64,000 nt of DNA. Origin: Hawksworthiomyces lignivorus. Its lineage: Eukaryota; Ascomycota; Sordariomycetes; Ophiostomatales; Ophiostomataceae. Shown here in pieces: positions 55,725 through 64,000 of this stretch (positions are counted from its first letter, which is position 1; every line of letters begins with the position of its first letter). Made by a program: the position numbers and the translations under genes. The DNA lies in NCBI GenBank assembly GCA_002917075.1, contig NTMA01000018.1, positions 1 through 64,000 of the forward strand. The letters are read 5' to 3'. Below the pieces are notes generated by a model, which saw only the letters and a program-made list of their open reading frames with translations, ran no database searches and had not been told where the DNA came from.

Positions 55725-58160
55725 TCAGCCAATACGAATGTGCGGTTTGGTGGCCCCGGTACTGCGCTCGGCGCCAAGAAAGCGCGCAAGCTTTCGGCTG
55801 TCCATCCAGAGCTTGTCTTTGATTTCGTCAAACGAGAGAACCTGCCCGATGTTGTCCACGTGTCGCCAGGCTGGGAAATCTCTCGTCCACCTGCCGAGGT
55901 CCGCTTTACCAGAGGCGTCCAGGTCCTTCTTTTTGCGATCGAAGCGCGTCAGCGTCTCAGCCTCTGCTTCGAGACTCGACCCTTCGGCGATGCAGAAGAA
56001 GACGTCGCGGCGCCACTCGAACGTGTCGGCATAACCCGCCGGGCGCAGCCTAGCGCGGCCAATGCGCTCCGCAAAATCTCCGCAGCTCTCGACCGCCAGG
56101 ATGCAGCTCTCGTAGCCAGACCAGAAGCAGATTCCCTCTGCAGCGATCGTCTGCGACGGCGCCAGATCGGCCGCGTCTCTGTTCCACTCAAACGGGGCCA
56201 GGATTGACAGATGGCTCGATAGACGGATCTGGGCCCACCACGCTGCTCCAGAATCGGCGCTCGCATGATGCTGCAGGGACGCGCGCAGGATCATCATGTC
56301 CACCGTCGGCGCCGAGACGTGGAGGAACCGGGAGAGGGACGCCTGCGGAACGTCGTCCTCGCCGTACAGCGCAAAAAACTCGTGGGACGAGATCGTGGAG
56401 CCGTCCGCGAGCTCAATGTTGATGGTCACCGTCGGGAACCCGATCTGCCACAGGCCGTCGCGAGACGCCGGCGACAGCCACCCCGTCCACGACCAGCTGG
56501 GAAAGCCGGCGCGCCTCTTGGACGGTGCGGCCGCCGCCCAGAGCAGCCCGTTGACAAAGGTCTCGGACCGGTGGCCCCAGGCGGTCATGCCCCACAGGTG
56601 GCCAAAGCCGGGGTACTGGCGCCGGAACGCGTGAAACACGCCGTGGATGCCGTTGAGAATGTCCGACTCGTACGAGAGCCGCCGCGTGGAGTACTCTGCG
56701 ATGCGCTGCCAGATCTCCGGCGCCGAGCCACCCACGCCCTCCACAGGAAACGCACCGGGCCGGTTCCACTCCCCCCACTGCCGCCCCCGCCCCCGTCGGT
56801 GCAGAACTGGAAGCGGGATGTCGATGCTCTCAGCGCTGTGCATGACGAAGCACTGGAAGTACACCTGGCGGTCTGTGAAGACAAGGCGGCGTCGCGACAG
56901 CAGCGCCTCCTGGTACGTCCAGCCCCTGGTCGCCCAGTACGAGTTCTTGATCAGCCAGGCGGGGTCGGGCATGGACGACACGTAGAGATCGTCGCCGATG
57001 CGCACCTGGGGCTGGCCTACGCGCGGCCGGGACACCCCGGGCAGGCCGTGGCTGCCGGACTCGCCAGACGCCGCGATGATCGTCAGGCACGCGTCCCGGT
57101 AGATGACGTCCATGTTCTGGATCTGCTCCGATTTCTCGGTGCCGCTGGCGCTCTGCGAGATGCAGTACTTGTCGACCCAGAGATACTGGTAGCCCAGCTT
57201 CAGTGTCACTGCCATCGCATCTATGATGACCTGGGGCGCATCTAAGGGCAAGCGTTTGCCACCGCCGTCGGTGTCGTCGTCCGTCATCGTCGAAGCCGAT
57301 TCGGGCTGTGCCCCCCAAACATAGCTCAGCGCTAGGTAATCAACATTGCCCGGGCTTTTCGATATGCGTCTTGTTTTGCAATCAATCACGCCGAAGCCAC
57401 CCGGCTTTTGCGACTGGTCTGACTGGCACGACTCTCCATGGTGCTCAGTACAGAAATCAAGCCATTGCCGCACTCTCACAAAGTCGACTTCCTCTTCCGA
57501 CACGGTCCGGCAATACAGATTCTCGCAGCTGCCACTATGCGGGTCTTGCTGCGCTTTCGTGAAAAACCCAGTCTCTTTGACATAAGGCTCGAGAAGAGAC
57601 GGATGGATCGAAGCTGCCCCCGAGGACCGTATTTGAGCAGGAGCTAGAGTGTACGTTGGAAGTCGAGATGCATGGGCCTCTGGGTGGGACTTCCTCAGTG
57701 GGTGGCGATTGTAGCCCTTTGGGGAGAAGAATGCTACCTGCGCCGAAGTGACGCAGAGACAGTATTGGTCCCTAGGTAGCGTACTAAGAGAAGACCCTTC
57801 TGGAATGATACTCATGAAGAACGAACAGACCGGGCACGAATGATCCATCTGCTCATATCCAAGGTTCAGCTTGGCCTTCACTTTCCAGCGGCCCCTCACA
57901 TTGCCAACGTCCTCGCCCAGGTCAAGGGTCTTGCATCGCCGACAGACGAGGCTACTGTTCCAGGGTGTTAGCGAAGCGGCCCCAAGCTCGAAACGCGGTC
58001 TCTTCGCGAGAACATATTTATACCCATTGTTTCCTTGCCGCTTAGGGCACCGAGAGGTGGAAGAAATGCGTGGCTTGGGCATGTGCGCGGACGTGACGGG
58101 GCATCGCAAAGGGGTAATAGATTCGAGATGATTGAGGTTTGGTTGGCAGAAACCATACAT
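55725..58160 (-). CDS. HET-domain protein (heterokaryon incompatibility)
   Basis: Single exon, 811 aa. The N-terminal part has LVCRRCKTLD (71-80) and a Cys-containing HSCPVCSFF (107-115), a common start for this HET subgroup. The HET domain spans about 275-425: YLALSYVWG (275-283), LGYQYLWVDKYCISQ (322-336) and RGWTYQEALLS. The C-terminal about 380 residues are typical of long HET proteins and carry no WD40, ankyrin or NACHT repeats. The start could be Met27 (58082), since the first 26 residues are unremarkable. GC content is higher than in the flanks, and no stop or frameshift interrupts it, so it is probably functional. HET domains drive cell death on recognition of non-self in characterised cases; the partner here is unknown. 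Confidence 0.9.
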   Translation of the reverse strand: MYGFCQPNLNHLESITPLRCPVTSAHMPKPRISSTSRCPKRQGNNGYKYVLAKRPRFELGAASLTPWNSSLVCRRCKTLDLGEDVGNVRGRWKVKAKLNLGYEQMDHSCPVCSFFMSIIPEGSSLSTLPRDQYCLCVTSAQVAFFSPKGYNRHPLRKSHPEAHASRLPTYTLAPAQIRSSGAASIHPSLLEPYVKETGFFTKAQQDPHSGSCENLYCRTVSEEEVDFVRVRQWLDFCTEHHGESCQSDQSQKPGGFGVIDCKTRRISKSPGNVDYLALSYVWGAQPESASTMTDDDTDGGGKRLPLDAPQVIIDAMAVTLKLGYQYLWVDKYCISQSASGTEKSEQIQNMDVIYRDACLTIIAASGESGSHGLPGVSRPRVGQPQVRIGDDLYVSSMPDPAWLIKNSYWATRGWTYQEALLSRRRLVFTDRQVYFQCFVMHSAESIDIPLPVLHRRGRGRQWGEWNRPGAFPVEGVGGSAPEIWQRIAEYSTRRLSYESDILNGIHGVFHAFRRQYPGFGHLWGMTAWGHRSETFVNGLLWAAAAPSKRRAGFPSWSWTGWLSPASRDGLWQIGFPTVTINIELADGSTISSHEFFALYGEDDVPQASLSRFLHVSAPTVDMMILRASLQHHASADSGAAWWAQIRLSSHLSILAPFEWNRDAADLAPSQTIAAEGICFWSGYESCILAVESCGDFAERIGRARLRPAGYADTFEWRRDVFFCIAEGSSLEAEAETLTRFDRKKKDLDASGKADLGRWTRDFPAWRHVDNIGQVLSFDEIKDKLWMDSRKLARFLGAERSTGATKPHIRIG

Positions 58161-59992
58161 AAAGTAGAAGCAAAAATAGAGCGGGGAAGATATGCAGACG
58201 TCAGAAAAGATATGGATCCCCTGCCAGCTTGGCCATGAAACGCTGCTCCCAGGCTAAATCCATTGACAGTTGCTTTGTTTTAGCCCTGACCACCTACGGG
58301 GTGATGTAATAAGCAATACAAGTACCGTCAAAGAGTTATTAACTGTGCCTTCATTGTTCATCACGCGTCTGCTGCTGCAAATTTACCCGCACCGGCTAGG
58401 ACAAGATTAAAACAATGACAATGCAAGCTGTTGAATTAAGAATGTACTATTCCAGCCGCCAATTTTAGCAGGCAATTGGTATTTCTTTTGGGAGTATTTG
58501 CTGTGTGAAACCTGGTCTTTTTCATGGCGTTATTGTACTTAATTAAATCAGTTCTGGCCGTGCAAGTCTATGCCGGGTTGAACTGATGGTGAACTTTTCT
58601 CTGCACTCCCATGAAGTGTCCATCCATACAGCACACCTAGCGCTCCTTTTCTGCCAGGCAGATGTAGTAACAGCAGTTGAGAGCAATCAAGTTGTCATTG
58701 TTAGAAAAGCCAACTTCTCAAACTTAGGACCACAAGACTATTCAATGGTTTTGAAAAGCCGTGATTGTTGGCTGTGCAACGTGCCACGTAAAAAATGTCA
58801 ACCTCCGCTGATCGTCACCTGCAAGCTGCCGTGCGTCTCAGTGGCAAAGTACTATAATACACCATTACAACTTAAAAGCGAGAAGCTGATCTTCCGGTTA
58901 ACGCTTTTGGCTCTCTTGTAGCGCCTCTTTTTGTGGTCCTAGCAGCGAGAGGTTTTGTTTTGTCTTTCAACCGTGCCTTTTGAGCTTGTGATTTTGTCAG
59001 CCCTCTATGGCCGCGCATTAGGAGAATGTCGTTTGTTTGTCGACGCAAATCAATGTATGTAACTCTGATCGAGAGGCGGCAGGATGTACAGAAGCCAAAG
59101 TCGTAATCAAGTAAATAGAAGGGCAAAGACTGATAAGATGGTGGTTGGATTATCACAGCGATACGACCCCAAAAGATCTGCAACGCCAGCACTTCCATGC
59201 TGACATCCCCACGCTCTAGTTTATATAGAGCTTACATCCTGATGCGCTCAAGTCCTCGGAATTCTATATTACATGTATACGCCATAATTCTCCCAGCTTT
59301 TCTCTAACGAGCGGCCCAGCGTAGCCCAGAAAGAGACTACTACTTGCTAGATCTAAAATTCTTTGATACGAAGTATTTCGCGTTCTCCATCAACCCGAAG
59401 ATTTGAGATGAAAGTGACAGAATGAAGCGCCACTTTTCATACCAAGCATTCTCTATACCACCTTGTTGTACTATTTCATATGACTTCAGATGATTTTGAC
59501 GCTCTTTTTTAGATTGCCCTTAACGCTCACTCAAATAGATGACACATTCCCCCGTTGCCGGCAATCCACAACAAATCGCGTAAAGATCAACAAGACGAGA
59601 CGATAGAGGTAGGATTCTCTTCCTAGAGTAGCAATACGAGGAGATTGGCATTCTGCAGCTGACTTAGATTTTAGTACCACTACCTGGATCGCCATATGCC
59701 AATATGCTCCAACAAATAATTCTTACATTCAACAAATTCATATATCTTATGTATGTATAACTACAATTCAGTATCAATACTGAAGTGTCTTGCTTTGCGT
59801 GTACTAGCCCATATATTTAACAGTTTAAATTCATCCCACAACTTATATAGTTAGGACCGCAATATTTGAAATCTCCAAACTTTATCTCAATGCTATAACG
59901 CTTCGATTTTATTTAGTATTCTCCTCTATTACTGGACGAAGGAACACATCGACTCCTATATCAAGTCACGATAGATTCTTTCTGAAACAAAA
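58161..59992. other. Intergenic region, no gene recognised
   Basis: About 1.8 kb. Short ORFs (58586-58921 plus, 58872-59198 minus) lack family features. The last 300 bp before the flavin monooxygenase are AT-rich and likely its promoter. Confidence 0.45.
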
Positions 59993-62074
59993 ATGAGCAT
60001 CAAATCACCATTCCGTAGTCTCACCAAGGCAAAGGATCTCCCAGCATTCATACCATCAGTACCAATTTTCGATGGCGAGGATTCATTCGATGCTGCCAAA
60101 GAGGGCCAAGCATTTTTGGAGCGGCTAGTTGAAGTAGTTGCGTCTGAGGACTGGATCGACTTCGAAGCGCTGTGGGACGATAATTGCTTCTGGAAGGATT
60201 CTTTGACTCTCACTTTTGATAAAAGAACTCTCAACGGAAAGAAGTCTATTCTCGAGGCGTGGAAAGCAACATATGATATGAGAAAGCCAGTTATTCATAC
60301 AGTCAATAAAGACTATGCGCTGGGCCTTCCCATTGCCTTCAATAGATTGGGTCCAACTCTGACATCGCTAGATGTCCCATTTTGTTTCTCGACAGACAGG
60401 CCTAAGTCAGACTGTGTAGGGCTCGCTAAACTAGTTCCTCATCCGGACGGAACATGGAGGGTCTGGATCTTATCCACTTCTTTCGTTTCGCTGCAAGACT
60501 ATCCATTTAAAAACCTCCCCCTGACAATTATCTTCTTTGGTGCCCGAGTCTCAGAGGGGGAAATGCACAGCGCAGGGACTTCCAAAACTGCCACACGATG
60601 CATTGTTTGATGCGATCGTCGTAGGAGCCAGTATATTCGGGATGTCCGTTACTATCAGGCTGGATTCCATGGATGCGAATGTGATCGCCTTCGATTCTTC
60701 TAGCAGAGCCGGAGGCAACTGGTCTGAAGCCGGCAAAGCCTTTGTGACTCTACACCATTGCGGCTCCACGATGACACTTCCTCAATATCCATTGCCTAGC
60801 GACCATCCTGCGGATATCACCGGCAGATTTATGACGAAATATGTATCAGAAGCTACGGAAAATCTAAAACTACCTGTATTTTGCGGTATTAAAGTAATCA
60901 GCAACACCTACGATGAGAATTCTGAGCTGTGGGAGGTGCTCATAGAAGATGTCCAGACGGCTGAACGGGTCACAGTTATGGCAAAGAATCTTGTCCTGTG
61001 TACGGGTTCGATCGTCTCTTCGGCAAATGCTCGTTACCCCAGCATGGACGACCGCCAGCTATTCGACGGCCCTGTCCAACACGCCGTTGAATACGTTGAC
61101 GCTTCGCCATTCCAAGCCAAGAATGTCGTCGTCATTGGCGCCGGAAACTCGGCCCACGACATTGCGCGAAACGTGGCAGAAGGCAGCGCTGACGAGGTGA
61201 CGGTGCTGCAGCGAGGGCCGGCTGCCTTTTTCGAATGGGAAAAGATCCAACCGTTTATCGAAGGCCCCTATCTATCTGGTATTGACTTGGCGACAGCTGA
61301 TTTCCTCTACTGGATGTTCCCGCTCGGCATCGCTCGTCTAATGGCGTGTGGCGCCATGGCTGCCATCGAATCGACGCAGGCAGAGTTCTATGCCAAGTTG
61401 GAGACCAAGGGCTACTCAATCCAAAGGAATCGCGATTTTGTTACACAGACGCTTGAGACGCGCAACGGTAGCTGCTTTATGGACAGACAGAAGACCCTCG
61501 ACCTCGTTTTCAGAGACCGCATCAAAGTGGCTCGAGGTGCTGCTATCAAATACACTAAGGATGGCATCGTTGTCTCAAACGGCGGCAAGGAGGAAAATAT
61601 TGAAGCCAGTGGCATCGTACTTGCAACTGGATTTGAAGACGTCGATATGGTGTAGCAATGAATTGATACTGGGTTTCTAAGGAGCAATTTGGCCTCAAGA
61701 CTTGAGAATCCTTGCACTCTGGATATTGACCAAGAGGGTGAATATATTGGGCTATTTACGGATTCAGGACGTAAGTATTGCTCTATAGATTATGAAGCCT
61801 TCCTAACCCTGATTCTCTCGCCCTTGCAATATTAGCCCGGACGGCCTGCATTACAGATACTAACGTTCTCAGATCCTCATGTCTACATTGGAACAACTAC
61901 TATCGTCGCAAATCGTTGGATTGTAAGTAACATCTAAAGCCCTATATTATATTGAAAACAATGGGCGTGGTTCAAACTAAAAAAATTCCACAGTCAGCAT
62001 TAATATCGGCTCAGATCATGGCTGATATTAAACATGAATGCCCCCCGACGTTGCCGCGTACCGCTAAGAAGTAA
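59993..62074 (+). pseudogene. Flavin-dependent monooxygenase (FMO/YUCCA-like) with two in-frame stops
   Basis: Exons 59993-60484, 60555-61770, 61873-61922 and 61994-62074 join in frame (introns 70, 102 and 71 bp) to 613 codons. In-frame TAG (61653-61655) and TGA (61659-61661) occur shortly after GFEDVDMV. The N-terminal 160 residues look NTF2/SnoaL-like, as in fungal fused FMOs. The FAD loop reads GASIFG, with Ser where GXGXXG has its second Gly. The second dinucleotide loop GAGNSA is intact. The C-terminal exons encode HPHVYIGTTTIVANRWI, the usual end. A 30-nt intron (61652-61681) would remove both stops in frame but is too short to be credible. The first intron (GTTTCG donor, CTGAC branch, CAG acceptor) is also an inference; a one-base frameshift near 60560 is the alternative. 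Probably non-functional. Confidence 0.7.
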
Positions 62075-62442
62075 CGAGAGAGCATTCTTGTGTTAAAAGC
62101 TTTTGCGCAATGATCAAAATTAATCTAGCCACTAATAGAATGGTATGATTTTCGACGACTCCATGCTGCGTATGTTGGTTGGTACCACCCGAGTCAGTTC
62201 ACCGACGTCTCCTCCCTACCAAGTCTCTCTTTTTTCTTTTTTTGAAGTGGGCGGCGCATTATCTAGCGGATATGACAGCTTCGGCAAGACGAATATATCA
62301 TAATCTTTCGGTGGTTTAAATTACGAGTTCGTTTTCAGTTCTTGAATACGTTTAGTAGCAATGTGGTAATACTACTCGCCTCAATAGATCATTAACGCTG
62401 CGGCAATTAATGGCTATGTGTCTCACACTAGCTTTGACAATT
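62075..62442. other. Intergenic region, no gene recognised
   Basis: Short AT-rich spacer between the 3' ends of two convergent genes. Contains a T-rich stretch near 62230. Confidence 0.5.
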
Positions 62443-64000
62443 TTACTCGCTATCCTCATCGTCAATCTCTCCTTGATAAAGCGGCATCATTTTACCTGGC
62501 TTGCGGCGTGCCTCCTGTCGCAACGACTCCGGCACGCATACTGTTAAATCCATGTAGGTGGTCGTCGGCTGAAACCCCTGGTAGATACCACGTAGTTGTC
62601 CCGCCCCCCACAACATCAGCGACGGGTCGAGCTGCGTGTAGAGCCAGGCATCCGTCGGATCCGTGTCGCGGACACGCACAGCTCCTAAAGCCTCGAGGTG
62701 GTCTGAGTGTCTTTCTTCACTGAGACGGATGCCGAGCATTTCTGCTCGTTGCTCAAGATCCTGGACGTAGTACGGATTGCGATACGCTTGTCTTTTAGCT
62801 TCCATCCAGAGTACGTACGATGGCTTTGGTTGTAGCTCGTCGTAGTTAATTTGGTAGTCGGCTATAATGCAGGCGTGGGCTGCTTGTGGTCGCATGTCAG
62901 GCCGACGGTTGACTAGCTCACGCAGGGTGGGCCAATGTGGTTGACGTGGGTACCAGATCACATAAGGAATCTCGTAGTCAGGCGTCTCGGCTGTGATGCG
63001 AGAGACGTCATTACTCATGATATAACGGGCGTTTACGGCCTGTCGTATAAAGGCAGCGTTGACCTCATGTAAAGCTTGTAACAGCTGGCTTGAAGCTGCT
63101 GCTTCGTTTCGCGTCTCGTTTAGCTGTAATGCCCACCACTTAGCAAACATGGTGCTGTGGTAAATACCGCGAATCACACAGAAGAGCTCGTTTTCCACTA
63201 AATGTGGCCGCCGCAGCCGCGAGTACCGATCGACATTGCCTTCGGCGGCTGCCATCAGTATTAACATGTCTTTGTTGACAGCTGGCAGGTCAGGCGGCAG
63301 TGGTGTATAAAGCAGCGCGAGCGTGCTATCATCTCCGAGCAGAGATGGGGAAGACGAATCATCCGTTCCTTCAACCAGTCCGTAGTCCTCCGTAATATCA
63401 AAGTACGGGTATGGTCGTTTCAAACGACGACGATAATCTGCAAGACTAATAGAACTGTTGTCGAGCAGCGAACGCACGGCCGTATCGCCATTGAGCAATG
63501 CACCTGCTCGGGGTTGTTCCAGATTGACGGATCGAGTGTAGTCGTTCATGACGGCAAAACGCGTCGTCTGCGCCATAATGTCGTGGAAAATGACACGGCT
63601 GTTGGGCACGCGTTCCATATTGTCGCGTGCCTCCTCGGCGATAGACACATCCGGCAGCAGGCCCAGTTCATAGTACAGATCTGAATAACCAGCTACCGCA
63701 CAAGCTCGACCTACGGCATAGCGCATCTGGGGACACTGCCGCACAAGCTTGCGGTAGGTATCCTCGCGTGCAACGTCAGGGTACCAGATACAGTAGGGCA
63801 GAGTTTCGTTGTCAGCCTCGTTGCTGTTGCCCATGTCTTGGGGAATTGTGTCGCTCATTATCAGTCGTGCATTCCTGGCTCGTACAACTGCTGGATATTG
63901 GTTTGAAGCACAAATATGCAATACTTCAGGCGACCTGGCATAATCGGCATGGTGCCGTACACCATGAATCACGCATCGCTGCAGTGTGTCATCCTTTAGA
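62443..64000 (-). CDS. Fungal hypothetical protein with duplicated module, 5' end beyond window
   Basis: The frame is open from the stop at 62443 to the window edge, so the start lies outside; at least 518 codons are present. The visible part has two copies of one module. The first copy contains CVIHGVRHHADYAR, then ARNARLIMS, LPYCIWYP and MRYAVGRACAVAGY. The second contains FCVIRGIYHSTMFAKW, then NARYIMSND, IPYVIWYP and MRPQAAHACIIADY. This resembles an expanded family of hypothetical proteins I associate with hypocrealean fungi; its function is not known to me. No signal peptide can be judged. Acidic C-terminus. The frame is intact. Copies of such families often vary between strains. Confidence 0.75.
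   Translation of the reverse strand, partial: LKDDTLQRCVIHGVRHHADYARSPEVLHICASNQYPAVVRARNARLIMSDTIPQDMGNSNEADNETLPYCIWYPDVAREDTYRKLVRQCPQMRYAVGRACAVAGYSDLYYELGLLPDVSIAEEARDNMERVPNSRVIFHDIMAQTTRFAVMNDYTRSVNLEQPRAGALLNGDTAVRSLLDNSSISLADYRRRLKRPYPYFDITEDYGLVEGTDDSSSPSLLGDDSTLALLYTPLPPDLPAVNKDMLILMAAAEGNVDRYSRLRRPHLVENELFCVIRGIYHSTMFAKWWALQLNETRNEAAASSQLLQALHEVNAAFIRQAVNARYIMSNDVSRITAETPDYEIPYVIWYPRQPHWPTLRELVNRRPDMRPQAAHACIIADYQINYDELQPKPSYVLWMEAKRQAYRNPYYVQDLEQRAEMLGIRLSEERHSDHLEALGAVRVRDTDPTDAWLYTQLDPSLMLWGAGQLRGIYQGFQPTTTYMDLTVCVPESLRQEARRKPGKMMPLYQGEIDDEDSE

Noticed and set aside
56265..57245. 326-codon plus ORF antisense to the second HET gene
   Set aside because: The minus strand carries the full HET motif series in one frame; the plus ORF is Arg/Pro/Ala-rich and motif-free.
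61652..61681. 30-nt intron removing both stops in the flavin monooxygenase
   Set aside because: In phase, but too short for a spliceosomal intron, with no clear branch site.

Overview
The window looks like accessory chromosomal DNA of a filamentous ascomycete, probably a Sordariomycete and possibly Hypocreales. Genes carry short introns (about 52-103 bp, one of 229 bp) with GTRAGT or GTCAGT donors, CTGAC/CTAAC-like branch sites and YAG acceptors. The families present (HET domain, Clr5, BTB, fungal P450, Baeyer-Villiger monooxygenase, NmrA-like reductase, ceramide glucosyltransferase) are typical of Pezizomycotina. Gene density is low, intergenic DNA is AT-rich, and several genes are broken. 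No rRNA, tRNA, CRISPR array or intact transposon was recognised.

Layout. 1-5.7 kb: a HET-domain gene whose 3' end is an array of five zinc-knuckle exons. 5.7-10.2 kb: a 1488-aa protein with a nuclease-like N-terminus and a large fungal C-terminal region. 10.2-20 kb: a gene-poor stretch holding a perfect 78-bp palindrome and a 9-bp minisatellite. 20-31 kb: a short copy of the nuclease-like module, a second nuclease-like protein with a triplet-repeat tail, an unknown three-exon gene, and a trypsin-like protease interrupted by a stop codon. 32.4-42.3 kb: a redox cassette (Baeyer-Villiger monooxygenase, broken esterase, NmrA-like reductase, zinc dehydrogenase, P450). 42.7-44.2 kb: a decayed gene. 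45.5-49.1 kb: a paralogue of the 1488-aa protein in which a Clr5 domain replaces the nuclease-like module. 51-53 kb: a GC-rich ceramide glucosyltransferase gene. 53.7-58.2 kb: a BTB gene and a second HET gene. 60-62 kb: a damaged flavin monooxygenase. 62.4 kb to the end: a partial protein with a duplicated module.

How the genes may work together. Two themes stand out. The first is a set of genes of the kind found in fungal allorecognition and programmed cell death (two HET genes, a trypsin-like protease, and modular nuclease-like/Clr5 proteins sharing one C-terminal platform). These show domain swapping, internal duplication and loss of function. The second is an oxidative cassette whose chemistry would fit in series (hydroxylate, oxidise to ketone, insert oxygen, hydrolyse the ester). 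Its esterase is a pseudogene, and no polyketide or peptide synthase lies in the window. All functional statements come from motif reading and family knowledge; no database search was run.
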